A DNA stretch of 64,000 nucleotides from Thunnus maccoyii (lineage: Eukaryota > Chordata > Actinopteri > Scombriformes > Scombridae): contig NC_056554.1 in NCBI RefSeq assembly GCF_910596095.1, positions 6,742,501 through 6,806,500 of the forward strand. Reading direction: 5' to 3'. Position 1 is the first letter of the stretch; every line of letters starts with the position of its first letter. Below the pieces are notes generated by a model. That model worked only from the letters and a program-made list of their open reading frames with translations, searched no databases and was not told where the DNA came from. The position numbers were made by a program, and so were the translations under genes. Positions 1 to 11,470 of the stretch are shown one piece after another.

Positions 1-327
1 AGAGAGCAGTGATTATGTCGAGGGGGTTTGGCATGTCACCTGAATTTGGACTGTTGACCAGATTCTTAAGATCTAACCTTGTATTCCCTGACATAGCATC
101 AAGGTTCTCATGTGCTGACTCACATACTGATGTATATTTCACATTCCTAGCTGTCACATTAACCATCATCAGTTTCTTCAGAAAATACCACGGAAGATCT
201 GAATTACACTTAACAAGTTCATCAGTAATGGTCCTCTCATCAATTTGAAGTATTGTCCTCAGGGATAGCTTCTCTTTGTAGTGCTGCTCCAAGCCCAGAT
301 CCCCCAATAATGTCTCCAGCTGATTCT
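1..327 (-). CDS. Gene A giant exon, N-terminal part (cut by window edge)
   Basis: The acceptor ...tccacag lies immediately upstream at 328-330; the exon opens in phase 1. It encodes the segment that in B and C begins ESLL.DL.LEQH..KLSLSTILQI and continues through WYFLKKLMMVNVTARNVK, open to the window edge. It is close to B and C, with a few-residue difference around 110 (extra ENL-type residues). This is the N-terminal helical region preceding the VLIG G domain. Confidence 0.85.
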
Positions 328-3300
328 CTGTGGACATGAATGACAATAATTATTAAAATTGTGTTTGGTTGTTTTAATGTATGAAAGCATACATCCAAAC
401 ATAATTTGGTACGTAAAATAAGTGCACTTGTAATGTTGATTGATGTAACCTGAAACCCCTGGTAAATCGTCACAGTGCACAATTTTGTGTGGTGCCTTCC
501 AACCTTACTAAAATATAAAGCACCCATAAAAGCAACACACGTCTTGACACACATCATCGTACGTTGACCTGCTTCAGCTAATCAGGATACACCACCGTCC
601 TAATTCAACCTTTCAAAAAATCAGTAATTTTATTAGATTTGCTCCCATGATTGGCATATGTAGACCAGTTAATAGAGGGCACAGTCCCAGGCATGCAATA
701 CACACCAATAGGGATTTTCCATAGTGGTGGGGGTTGTCAAACGGAGTCATGCCTTGAACAGCCATGAGCATTCAAGTCACGCTGGCAGTGGTGCAAGTGT
801 TTTTCCACTGGCAAGGTGAAATAAGTTGTTTACCTTGGTTAAGTGTGGGAGGTGTGGTGGTTTGTAGAAAATGTAGTAAGAGCCTGTCATCTGCAGCTCT
901 TCATCTAAGATCTCACTGTGGCTGTTTTTGCTTGTGCTACTCCTCCCTGCAATATTCAAAACTGAGACATTGAGTCAACTGTTAGATTCTGGTGTTCTCT
1001 TTGGTATTCTTTGGCATACGGGCAGCAGTTCAGCATGTATGGGAAGTAAGTATATATGAGAGCATACCTGGCAACATTTAGGTTTCAAAAATCGGGAGGT
1101 TTTTTTGGGGGGGTTGAAGTGAAAGATAACGTTTTACTTGAGTTGATGATACGCTTGTTAGGCTCCTGTAAGTGCAACAAAACCTTCACAAGTAGAAAGC
1201 CAGTAAGTACTTTATCAAACCACGTGCTGAACAAGTATGAAATATGTAGAAAAACAATATTTTCAACTGCTTTGCCCGCAGTGTCCCATCCACCGCCGGT
1301 ATGTTTTACACAACCACAGTGCACCACAACGAAAGCTGTCTGTATTTAGCCTAACTGTTTATGTGAGTTTGGCACATATCTTAACATTTGGCAAATTCTT
1401 GTAAATTTTACTTCTGGCTGAGACAAACCAGTACCTCCTCTCTCCACCAGCAGTGCCTGCAGGCAATCAATCACATCAGCAGCAGAGGACAGGGGACAAG
1501 ATGAAAGACTGCCTGTGCAGAGAGCAGCTGCGCACACACGCTGTACAGTGCCAGAAACATGTTGTGATAACGAAAAAGAAAAACTATGAAATCGGGAGAA
1601 TAACAGGAGTAATTACCAATTGGGAGCACAGTGGGAGAAAGGGTTAAAAATAGGGAGACCCCTGCAAAAATCCGGAGTGTTGGCTGGAGAGAGAGCAGCA
1701 GTTGACTCATCAGGTTGAATTGAGTATACGGGTTTGTACTAGTACTGAATAATCTCAGTAGCAAGCACAATTTGGACAAATTGGATTGGAAGATGGAAAA
1801 GGGATCACAAATGGATTGCTCAAGGAGCAGAGTCACTTGTGCTGATTAACAATGTTTATCATCACCAGGCACGGACATGTTACTCTACCCAAAACATCTC
1901 CTGTAAATGCGTGGTAGAGAGCAGATTTTACATTTGTTTTCTGTAACAATTTAGTTGGTTAATATTGACAGGGAAAAGAGTAATTGATGATCAGCTTTTC
2001 AACCTAGCTGACAGTTAGTTTGATGAAATATACAAGCAGAGTAGGCAGTCAGTGTCTGACTTTAGAGTGTGAGCATATGGCTATTTCCTGGGGGCAGTAG
2101 GTATCAGTGTAAACTCAGTACAAACCAAACTCGAAAAAGAATTGTTCATTAATTTTTTGCCGGCACCAGTTCAAACTAATTCTGTTCAAGCATAACCAAA
2201 CCCTAACGACCACACAAACATCTAAATTGACCAAAACGACAGTTGCAGGTTCGTTTTTAAGGTGTCTAGTGTGCTGCAGCTGACAAGCTTATTGGCTATG
2301 GAGCCTGCAAACTGACATTAGCAGTGCAATTTTACCTAGTGGATGTTTTTTTTGCTGCTGATTCAGAAAGCAAAGCATAAGAGTCTACAGCCATGCTATC
2401 GACTCTGTAAGGTTTTATAGGCACAGTGAGGTCAGCATGTTCACAATGACAATGCTAACATGCTGATGTTTAGCAGGTATAATGTTCTATTCTCACAATC
2501 CTAGTTTAGCATGTCAGTATGTCAGCCACAACAGGCTGGTGGGAATGTCATTAGTTTCTTAGATACTTAGGTCATAAACCAGAGATTTGGATAAATTTTG
2601 ACCTGATGATGGCGCTAGATGCAAAGTCAAAGGGTCACCAAAGTCAGTAAGATTCTTCCTTTCAAAATTTCATGGCAATCTATTTAATAGTAGTTGAGAT
2701 GTTTCAGTCTAGGCCAAAGTGGTGGACAGACAGACCAACAGATTGACATTACCATCCACAGAGCCATACCACTAACAATGAGGAGGTGAACAATAAAATA
2801 AACTGTGAAAGGTAAATAGAAGAGTAAAATAAATAAAGTATTACTTTTTTTACTTAATATCAACTGATTGGAGGAAAGCTCTAAAGCTTTATGCTTGTTT
2901 TTATGTTCCATTTTCATTACCACTATTATTTATTAATGCAATGTGTATATTTTTGACTTGTCTGATCTTCTCCAGGTGCTTTAATATAAATATAATATAA
3001 AATATAAATATAAAATATAATATAAAATATAAAACTAATATCCCAGAGGAGCTTTAAACATATTTCTGCAGACAAGCTGGTATTTGCCTTTATTTGTTTT
3101 ATTTCTCTTTATTTTATTGCTTCATAATTCTTTTTCGTAATGTTTTTCTTTTACTTACTTGTGTGTACAGATGTTACGACTGGCTTGCTTCTTCTTCCAT
3201 TTTTCAGTTGTGAAGAAACGTGGAGAGAGTAACAAACCCCCGGCTTCAAGCTGCTGAAAGTCAGGCTGTTTGTGTCTGTTGTCAGCTCTTGCACACAGCT

Positions 3301-6300
3301 CTCTTCTTCACTGCAACAAGTCACAATGTAGTTCTCCACTTCACCAGCAGGAGTGTCCCAACGCAGAGAAAGTGACTCATTGTTGACCTGATAGACTGTA
3401 ATCTGTGCAGGAGGGCTGGGCTCTGTGGGAACAACATAATGGTTTCAGTTATAATTGAAAAGTTTCCTCTATATTTGTACTGTTTTCTGCCAAGCATAAG
3501 CATGGCATCAGATTTATATCATTTGTCGCGAGCATGGTAAAACATGCTCACGAGCAAATTATATTATTTCACGTGCAGATATTATCTGCCAGTCACACGG
3601 TATAAGTCCTCATGAACAAATTCAACAACCAAGAGTGGTACAGGCAGCTGCGAACGAGAAACAAAACATAAGGAGAAGCAAACAATGGCACCTGCGTGTT
3701 TAGAACTAAGCAGCAAGCGCACAAAGCAGCCACCACGCACGATAGAGTTTCTGCATGGTAAGCGCTGGAGGGCACACATGCTCCCACAGGTTCACTCTGC
3801 TCTCGAAGCTGAGTTCTGCTCGCACGAACAGATCTGACTTTTGACAAGATCAAACTGCAAACTTGTCTACATTTCTCTGAAGGTCTATGCTAAGGATGAC
3901 ATTTATTTGTTTTATTTTCGCCAAGGATTATAAACTTGAATCATTATGAATGCCCATTTTCATCAACAACTTGAGGGCAGTGATACATGGAAAACTCTCA
4001 AAACAGAAATGGATCAGTGTTGATGGTATTTGAACGAGGGACAGAATGCCAGTCATCAGTAAGTAGCTGATGCAAGAGCCTCATAATGTTGTTAATGTTG
4101 TCTGTGTACCATAGTTATGACTTTCTGGTTTTATGAAGGCCTATTTATTTATTACAGTATATAGACTGTATGTCAGCAGAATTAATTACAAGATGATTTA
4201 TTAATGATGAGTTTTCTTTTTTTCTGTATTTCTTGTTATTTCACCTAAAAGGTAACTAGTTATTACTTGAATCACAATAGATTTTTATGTTTTTAAAACA
4301 TGTTACATTTCAAATTTTGCTTGAAATAAGCAACATGATGAACAAGGATTTGTCCAGACAAGTTGTGCGTTAAGTTTCCACCACAATGAAGTTAGTAATA
4401 TCACCAAACAATGTCAAACATAAAAATCTTTCTATAAAGATGAAATTTTCCCCTGTCGCCTTTCACTCCAGACTAAAGTTAACACTAAAGGTGTGTGAAA
4501 GCTCGTCAGATTATGATGAATCTATGTCGGACTGTTGGGGACTTCTTTTTTTAAAAGTCTAGCTAGATTTTGAGTCCTAAATAATGTATTATAGGTTTTT
4601 AACCATTTTTGTGTTATTATTGTACTTCTATGTAAAAGAATAAAGTGAAATATTATTGGGTTATATTTGTGGGAAGATTATTTTGGTGTGGGTTTCAATC
4701 TGTTTAGATGCAACTATACATTCATTTTTCTGGATAGACCTAATCCTAATCTAGATCACATTTATTATTTCACCTACAACACTTCTACATTCGCTGTAAC
4801 ACTGTTTTTCTGATAACTGCCTCATAAGTAACCCTGTGTGTACACGCAGCAGCCTGGGCTGTCAGTAGTTGGTGCTGTCTACTGCTGTCTGTTATGTCTG
4901 TTCTCCTTGCATATTTTACCTTTGTTTTTATTTATTTTGATTTGATTGTATTTGATTTTATTTCTTTGACTACGAAGCACTTTGTAACTGATGTCTATGT
5001 TGTTATATATATATAAACTTTGCTTGCTTGCTTGCTGTTGCTTCATGCTCTGAGCAGCTAGGCTCAGTATTCACAGCTCACTGCAGGTTGGTGAGTTTTA
5101 TGTACATTAAATCCATCATATAAAAATAAAACATCATGGTAATGATATGAGTAATGTGTACTCAGCTGTTGGGAATATATCTAAACACAAATGCCCTGAT
5201 TTGATGCTGTCCTTTTTAGTTACATGGCCAAACAGTCTGCCTGTTCAGTTAGTGACAGCTGTCAGTCACGGTGAAAGGAGGTCCATGTGGGTGTGATCGT
5301 GTTGCAAGTGACCAATCATAAGAGGGCCAGTGCCTTCCTTGGTTTCTGCCCCCAAATTGTCACAAGTCAGGTCTATTCCTATACAGTCTATGGCATGGAT
5401 ATCTTTATAAGGAGAACATCTTTATAAATCCATGGTCTATGGTCTATTCACACGAGCAGAACTCAACTAAGAGCAGCTTGTGAGAGCGTGTGTGCGCTCG
5501 CTAAGCAGAAACTCTCTGGCCTGCGGTGGCTGCTTTGTGTGCCTGTTGCTTCATTCTAAACAGGGCCGCTGCTAACCATTTGGAGGCACTAAGCATGATT
5601 GGTCATGGGGGCCCAGTTTTCTCTTCTTCATTTTTCATCTTTTTTTCAGAGATTCATGTTCTCTCTTACTTGCCATTATGCCTCATTCAGGGGCAGAGCT
5701 AGACTCTCAGCACAGAGGGGGCAAAGCATTCTCAAGGGGCCTTTCTAAAATGGTCATTTAAAAAAAAAGAAAACAGGTTGCCAGCCGCGTTCAAATGTTT
5801 CAGCGCTGAGGACAGCATGCGGTGCTCTACAGACTTTTTATATATTAGGTAAAAACATCTTATTTGCCTGAATTGAGTGATAGGGTACATACAATGAAAA
5901 AACTAATGGTCGGCCTGTCCATTACTAATTTATATATTTTTTCAATTTGTGTTCAAATTTAATAATGTGATAATTATCATGACATTTTATCAACCTTAAT
6001 TTTGGGGGCCCCCGTCTGGTACTTGAGGCCCCACGTGCTCTGTGTACTCTGCGTATGCGGAGCAGCGGCACTGGTTCTAAACACGCAGGTACTTCTCTTT
6101 TATTCTCCCATTTGTTTTGTTTTTTGCTCGTAGGTGCCTGCATTACTGTTGGTTGTTGAATTTGTGTGTTAGGGTCTATGTTGTGTACCAAACGCGAAGC
6201 AAATTTTCGGCCTTGTCCACGCCGCAGGATCAATTGTGTTTATTCGCCCCAAACAGCCAGCGAGCAACAGTCCCCACCGGAACAATAGGACGCGGCATGG

Positions 6301-7283
6301 CGATGTTACTGAAGCTCAGCCTACCTGCCATCATGACGGCTAACAACAGTCATACCGACACTTATCATTAAACACAGAGATACATTAGCAACTCTTCTCT
6401 GTTCGTTTTGCTGTGATAAACTGCATTAAGCCATCACACAAAACTCCCCCTAAAAACTGTATCATGAACTGACAGTGTAAGAAGTACATTCATGTATGTT
6501 AAAGTTCTCAGGAAACATTTGTTGAGCTCAACAACCAGTCAGCCAAAGCTTTACTGTATTGATAAAAAATTTCATTTTAATTCCAGCAACATTTTTTTAA
6601 TTTCAGATTTACCTGTGAAGACAGATAAAGAAGCTGTTTCACTTTGATTTCCATTTTCTGCTCTCCTTGTGATTCTGAAAGTATACTCAGTCCCAGGATG
6701 CAGTCCATCAACATCTACAGTGCTGGATTCTTCCACAGTCACACTTCCTTCATGTGTGTCACTGGAGTAATCTATATGTAGTTTATACCTAACAGGTGTC
6801 AAGCCAAGAGAAACAGTCTCAGTGCCAGCATGGAGAACTGTTACTTCTCCTGGTGGAGGAACATCTGTCATGAGAATAGAAGAAAAATACCTCTTAGGAA
6901 CTCCACATTACAACATGTTTTAAGTAGTAAAAATGTGTACAATTTATTGGCTTGAATAGTATTTATTTCTTCCTCTCTGCTGGACAATAGATTGCTTAAG
7001 GCCAACCTTCTACACCTGCATCACTCACACTTACAGTCAGACTGGGGTGTTTCAGGAGAGTCTCCTTCCTCACAGTCAAGGAAGGTATCGGGTGCATCAC
7101 AGAACTCCTTGATAATTGAGAAAAATATGCGTTTTTGGTGTAATGAACAATCAATAATCAATAACTGATAGCACAATATGTATTTACCATGTAATTTCAT
7201 TATTTTAACTATTGTCAATTATCCATTATTTTCTTTACCTCCTCTTCTTCAGTGTTATCCATTGTGGGTGCACTCTCAGTCAT
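1..7283 (-). CDS. GVIN/VLIG-like giant GTPase gene A (3' part outside window), FN3-containing
   Basis: Five coding exons are visible on the minus strand: 7239-7283 (start, 15 codons, MTES... ending in an EEEE run), 7035-7107 (acidic, 24 codons), 6613-6864 (FN3), 3159-3422 (FN3) and 327 down to 1 (start of the giant last exon). All junctions have AG/GT sites and the phases fit (0, then 1-1-1), so the reading frame stays open. The giant exon begins K-NQLETLLGDLGLEQ, clearly paralogous to genes B and C. The GTPase core must lie left of the window. The family (interferon-induced very large GTPase) is cytosolic/nuclear and interferon-responsive in vertebrates. A role in cell-autonomous immunity is inferred from family and promoter. 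The gene is large mostly because of insertions in its introns. Confidence 0.8.
1064..1690. mobile_element. Degraded non-autonomous DNA-transposon-like repeat
   Basis: The segment opens with catacctggcaacatttagg and closes with a roughly complementary ...ccggagtgttggctgg, with 'atcgggag' words repeated near both ends. This arrangement is typical of a fish repeat that I recall but cannot name with certainty. It lies in intron 4 of gene A. The ORFs across it look spurious. Confidence 0.35.
2395..2725. repeat. Interspersed fish repeat (gctaacatgctgatgtttagc family)
   Basis: The words gctaacatgctgatgtttagc, gatggcgctaga, aaagtcaaagggtcaccaaag and tttcatggcaatc occur in the order I know from a very abundant repeat in percomorph genomes. 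It is diverged and has no coding capacity. Its exact class is not certain to me. The rest of the 328-3158 intron shows only AT-rich unique-looking sequence. Confidence 0.5.
2981..3034. repeat. AT-rich simple repeat (ATATAAA-type)
   Basis: Tandem tataaatataa/tataaaa units, about 54 bp, in intron 4 of gene A. Confidence 0.8.
3159..3422 (-). CDS. Gene A exon: fibronectin type III domain (second FN3)
   Basis: Acceptor ..ttcccacag and donor gtaag bound a 264-bp phase 1-1 exon, the usual class for FN3 modules. It encodes an FN3 fold: ITVYQVNNESLSLRWDTPAG (strand A/B with the core Trp), ENYIVTCC, and the LKPGVCYSLHVS F-strand signature, then KNGRRSKPV. It also has an acidic EEESC loop. Gene C has a closely similar exon at 33722-33985; gene B has none. 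Confidence 0.85.
4850..5036 (+). mobile_element. LINE-like 3' tail
   Basis: A T-rich stretch leads into gaagcactttgtaactg and ends in (cttg)n. This layout resembles the 3' ends of fish CR1/L2/Rex-type LINEs, with a short tandem tail. No coding part remains. Assignment is by word similarity only. Confidence 0.4.
5561..6073. mobile_element. Non-autonomous hAT element (513 bp) with 8-bp target duplication
   Basis: The ends are imperfect inverted repeats, cagggccgctgct at the left and agcagcggcactg at the right (CAGNG-type hAT termini). They are flanked by attctaaa (5553-5560) and gttctaaa (6074-6081), 7 of 8 bases equal, the 8-bp duplication expected of hAT. The inside is non-coding. It sits inside the right inverted arm of the larger 3503-6466 insertion, so it is younger than that insertion. 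Confidence 0.85.
6613..6864 (-). CDS. Gene A exon: fibronectin type III domain (first FN3)
   Basis: This phase 1-1 exon lies between acceptor ...catgacag and donor gtaaat. It encodes VPPPGEVTVLHAGTETVSLG, a VRYKLHIDY strand, then LHPGTEYTFRITRRAENGNQ, the classic FN3 L-PGTEY-F-V pattern. Four residues (TDSS) present in the C homologue are absent between strands. Joined to the preceding exon it gives ...QSD-Y-VPPP. Confidence 0.85.
7035..7107 (-). CDS. Gene A acidic linker exon
   Basis: A 73-bp exon (24 codons plus 1 base) from acceptor ttatcaag to donor gtaagt. It encodes EFCDAPDTFLDCEEGDSPET then PQSD, an acidic, low-complexity linker before the first FN3. Homologues sit at 34754-34832 (C) and 17724-17802 (B). 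The frame is in phase with both neighbours. Confidence 0.75.
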
Positions 7284-7299
7284 CCCACACTGCTTCTCA
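7239..7299 (-). CDS. Gene A start-codon exon
   Basis: Acceptor cctttag precedes tgagaagcagtgtggg and then the ATG at 7281-7283. The 15 codons read MTESAPTMDNTEEEE and end on a phase-0 donor gtaaag at 7238. The same exon occurs in C (MTESVSTMDNSEEEE). In B it is altered so that the second ATG must be used. Confidence 0.75.
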
Positions 7300-7407
7300 C
7301 TAAAGGTAAAAGGAAAGAGGCCTGTAAGTTTGCAGCCAACAACACTAACAATAACACAAACAATATGGACCAAAAGCAAGAATCACAACTGTAATCTGTT
7401 GTTAAGG

Positions 7408-8042
7408 TGTGAAAGTAAATTGAATAGTAGGTTATCATTTTATAAATCTTTTGTATATATGTTACAAATGTTTTCAAACTAAAGAGTCAATGTTTGTTAT
7501 CAAGTGAATGTGATGTAATGTCATTGTCATTTTAGGGATACATGTTGGTGAAGAAATCCTACTCCTAGGCTAGTTGAACTCTTGAACCTGTTTCTATCTG
7601 AGGATTGCTTGCTGACCTCTGGCGTTAGCTAGAGATATCTTTGTCTTAAGCCGACTGTTTTAGAGACTGTGTGGAGGTACCTAGACAAGCTAAAGTTGAA
7701 GGATTGCCATGTTTGAAGTTACTGATTGACCATGAGGTCTGTTAGACCTGTGTTAATGGAAGTGTCCATTTAGGGACCAGACTGTTTTTAGCTTTGCTTC
7801 TGGAGAGGTATAAAGCTGTCTAGTTTGGGTTCAAAATCTTTAGGGAAAGGGCCAGCTGAACATAATGCTTTCACTCCAAAAATACAAGATGATTGTATTT
7901 TTGTTTGTGTTTGGACATTTGTATAATTGTTACTGATGATGTGATGGATTGTACAGTGTCTACAACTGCTTCAACAAGTAACAATGTTTAATGCTTTCTT
8001 TGTGTCTCCATGTGCCTCTTTCTCAAGAAAATTTCGACAACA
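7408..8042. mobile_element. Solo LTR of an LTR retrotransposon (635 bp)
   Basis: The element starts TGT and ends ACA, is flanked by a 4-bp direct repeat AAGG (7404-7407 and 8043-8046), and carries an internal TATA-like ggtataaagc. The equivalent intron of gene C (near 35116) reads straight through ...gttaaggcc, so C is an empty site. No internal coding region or second LTR is present. A short target duplication fits Gypsy-type elements, but the family is not certain. It entered after A and C split. Confidence 0.7.
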
Positions 8043-8169
8043 AAGGCCAGGTAAAAACAAAGAAAAATGAAAAGAATTTGCTGATTCATGCATATCTTTC
8101 AGGCTATGGAATAACTATTCCAATTCATTTTAATTGATTACCCTACAGGTGGAAGCCCTGAAAGGTGAT

Positions 8170-8535
8170 AAAAGACCACTTATATGTAAAAATACTCCAT
8201 TACAAGTAAAAGTGCTGCATTCATGATACTACCGCTTTATATATCTATTCTAAAGTGACAGAACAGAAGTATGATGAGCAAAAACAGTAAAGGTATCTGT
8301 TACACAGACAACAGTCCTGGTGATTAAGTTAGTATTACTGTTAGGTAGTTTAATCTAAAACAGTGCATCATGTTTTATGAGCTACTCATTTGTTTTGAAT
8401 GTAAAATCAGTGTAATCAGTTAAGTAGTAACCATAGCTGTCAAATGTAATGGAGAAAAAGGTATAGTACAGCTACTTATATTAAGTGGGCTACAGGATAA
8501 GTACATGTACTTAGTTACATTCCATTACTGTATTT
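8170..8535. mobile_element. hAT-like MITE remnant of the gtacttagttac family
   Basis: Words such as tacatgtacttagttacattcc and agtagtaac match the ends and middle of an abundant fish MITE. Copies lie in the same relative place in the 5' intron of gene C (35240-35670) and between its first exons (36640-36880), so this insertion predates the A/C duplication. Confidence 0.5.
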
Positions 8536-8633
8536 TTCCATGTTTTCTTTTGCTTTTTTCACTTTGCTTTTCATGTCATCCACATGAGAAAGACAGAAAA
8601 AAACACAGAGGAAGCAATAACATGGTGACCTAC

Positions 8634-8837
8634 CTTTGTAAGACTGATTTGTCCATGTCACGATGACATCCTTCTTTTATCCAGGAGTTTATATCTACTC
8701 TATATGCAATATTTTATAATAGGTCAAGAGTTTGGCCTGAAATGAAAGCACTGCACCCTCCTGCAAATGCCAAAGCACCACCTCAGGCTTCTCCTTTTAT
8801 ACTGCAGTTGGGTGCAGTCGCTTTGTGTTTCATTTCC
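8634..8837 (-). promoter_or_regulatory. Gene A first (5'UTR) exon and promoter: TATA box plus ETS-IRF composite element
   Basis: The donor gtaggt (8628-8633) closes a non-coding exon ending ...cttacaaag, starting near 8770 by inference. On the minus strand a canonical TATAAAAGG lies at 8793-8801, and GGAAATGAAAC at 8827-8837, about 25 bp upstream. The latter fits the ETS-IRF composite element (GGAANNGAAA), bound by PU.1 with IRF4/8, or a weak ISRE. This fits an interferon- or leukocyte-inducible gene. The transcription start is not shown by sequence alone. Confidence 0.6.
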
Positions 8838-8969
8838 TAGGAACAGCGGGCAGTTATGTAAGTTAAAAGAAAAGGAAACTTAACTCTCTGTTTGCATGTT
8901 CAAACCACATTGGAACACATGACTAAACCTGTCTGCCCCCATTAAATGTTTGTTTTTTTAAAAAAATAT

Positions 8970-10640
8970 TGTTGAAAGCTCCACTGTAAGTGGCTTGAGT
9001 CTATTCAAGCCTACTTCTAACTCATTTAAACTAAATTTTAACCTCAAATGTGAAAAAGAAAAATGTTCCACAGGGTGTGGTGTAATTAACAGTTAAACCA
9101 AAGGTCGCTATTCTGTGTAATGTCAGATAACATCAACACGTAACTGATGGATGTCCTAGAGATAAAAAACCATATATGGACATAAGAATGTCAAGAAGAG
9201 GAAGTTGTATGGTTATAAACAAAACAAAACAAAACAACGGCACTCACTAATCCATCTTCTTTTATATTTTGATGTGGACAGAAAACAAATGCATTTGTTT
9301 AGTTTTGATCGCAACTATGCACCCAACATCATCTTGAGATTTGGAGTTGTGCGCACCGTTTCTAAGTACCAGTTCTCTTTAAAAAATGCCAAGAGAGACT
9401 CAGGGTTCCTTTTTTCTTTTTGGGACCTTTTTCCTTAGAGGCTTTTTGAGGAGTTTTTGAAGATCTCTTTTTGAGACTCGCTGTTTGGTCCTTTTGCTTT
9501 TTGCTGTTTTAACTTTTTACTCAAGTTTTACTCAGGTTTTTGTATTTTACTTGTCTTATATTACTTATTTTGTAAAAACCAAATAAAACTGGTTTGTATT
9601 TGTATACACTCCTACCAAAGTTCCTGACTTGTGCTCATCTCTGAGGTCTTCTGGTGTCTCCATAAGGTAAGGAGGACGCCCCTTTGGGATAGGCTGACAT
9701 TAGTTTCAAATTTATTTAGATCACAAATTATAATGAACTTTGCTAAGGATAAACTTGCAATGTTTATTGAATAACAGAATTTAAAGGTTCAGATTTAATG
9801 ACTGAGGTCAGCTTACAGCTGTGCATGTGATAGAGGTATGATTTCAGTGCAGAATTAGGTTGAAAGGTTTCAAAAGTTAAGTTCCAAAGAAGTTGGACTC
9901 ACCACAACTTAACCGACTTCCTCACCTATGTGTTATACATAGGGATATAAGGATTGTCCTAAAATGTACGTCTTTTGGCAAAAACTACATACAAAAGTGT
10001 TGGGAAGGCCACAGTTACCCAATTATTCTATGACATCTATGGACTGTAACAATTTCAAAGTCTTAGGTGTAATATTAACTCGAGTAATTATCAGTAATAC
10101 GTAACTTGGTGGTTCTCATGTAGCTTTTTCATAAAATAGTTCATAACAAATATACAGATGTTTTTCAAGAGAGGTACACATTTTTTGTACATGTAAGGTA
10201 ATATTCAATCCAGATCTGCATGACAGATGAGTTTAAAAACAAGCCACAATATAAACATCACAAGTAAACTATAAGAATTTTTTAAACTGATCAATACATT
10301 TACCTTAGATCTTGATATGACCTGGTATCAGCAGGAATAAAATAAGGAGCACAAATGTGACATAAGATGACTTTATTAAATATTTAGGCAAACTAATTAA
10401 TTGCAGTATTAGGTGAATGAATGTGGTATCCTACATTAGCATAAATAAAACTGTTATATCAGATGTTATTGTTATTAACACCAGGTACCAGGTGGTCAGA
10501 TCGGGATGGTGGTGAATTCCCCTCCACCCTGAGACTGGTCCCCAGTGTCTCCACTGTCATCTCTTTATGCAGCTGTTAAAATAAAATGAAGATAAGATCA
10601 AACGTCATTGATATCAGGAGGGAAACTTATTATTACAGCA
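8970..10640. other. Flank between gene A promoter and gene B 3' side; no gene seen
   Basis: AT-rich DNA with no credible coding exon. 9840-9960 (ccaaagaagttggactca...) matches 36545-36630 upstream of gene C, so the A/C homology continues to about 9960. 9200-9680 looks like an inserted repeat with an AATAAA-type tail, not identified. The 77-codon ORF at 9205-9438 has no recognisable features. Confidence 0.5.
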
Positions 10641-10981
10641 GCACTAGAAGAAACCTGAGAGGTAGATAGGAACATGATACAAATAGGAGAAAAAGTAATA
10701 ATAATAGAGAGAGAGAGAAAAAAAACACAACAAAACAAAACAACAAAAAAGATTACATTTAGAATGATGTGTACAGTATGTAAGCCTAACTGATGGGCAT
10801 GAATATATGTGTAAAATCAATATTGCAATTATCTTAAATCCAGATCAGGTTTGACAGCAGATAGTAGTAGATACAGTATGTTTGGAATTAATGTTAATAG
10901 GATCTCATAGAGACTTTTGGAGAGAGAATTTATACACTGTTTAGTATTTATGCATAATGAATGAAGTCTAATGTGAAGAGA

Positions 10982-11157
<176 letters not shown>

Positions 11158-11235
11158 AGATTACAGAATAGAATAAAACAGTACAGTAGCATAGTGTAAA
11201 AATGATATGACATAATATAAAGAAGGACAGTATAT

Positions 11236-11470
11236 TATGTTATTTTACAGTAACATTATAGAGTTGTTCAGTCGTTCTGTGGTATTTATTTATTTGGGAG
11301 CCTGTTGCACACACTGAAGAATCACGGTTTCCTCAGGAACAACAGCCTGCTCTGACCCTTCCTGAAGAGGGTGTTGATGTTATGAGACCAGTTCATTGTT
11401 GAGTTGCACCCCAAGTACCTTGTAAGAGTCCCCCATCTGTACTCCCTCTCCCTGAATGATAACATTGTGT
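11236..11470 (-). mobile_element. LINE coding remnant downstream of gene B
   Basis: On the minus strand it resembles the end of a fish LINE reverse transcriptase ORF: the region complementary to gttgcaccccaagtaccttgtaagagtc corresponds to the usual '..YLGV-L-' segment. The same fragment, longer, is at 25080-25610 downstream of gene C, so it predates the B/C duplication. It is probably Rex1/CR1-L2-like. Confidence 0.45.

Larger units (their letters stand above)
3503..6466. mobile_element. About 2.96-kb insertion with long inverted arms, in gene A intron between FN3 exons
   Basis: The matching intron of gene C (33986-34320) is only 335 bp and follows A up to gccaagcataag and again from gtaagaagtacattcatg, so it acts as an empty-site reference. 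The inserted DNA has two inverted arms: about 3560-3842 and, reversed, about 5447-5552 continued at 6074-6190. For example, acaaattcaacaacca in the left arm occurs reversed near 6150. The 1.6-kb loop holds a LINE-like tail and unique sequence. The right arm is split by a hAT element. Identity as a foldback or long-TIR DNA transposon is inferred; I saw no transposase. Confidence 0.6.
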
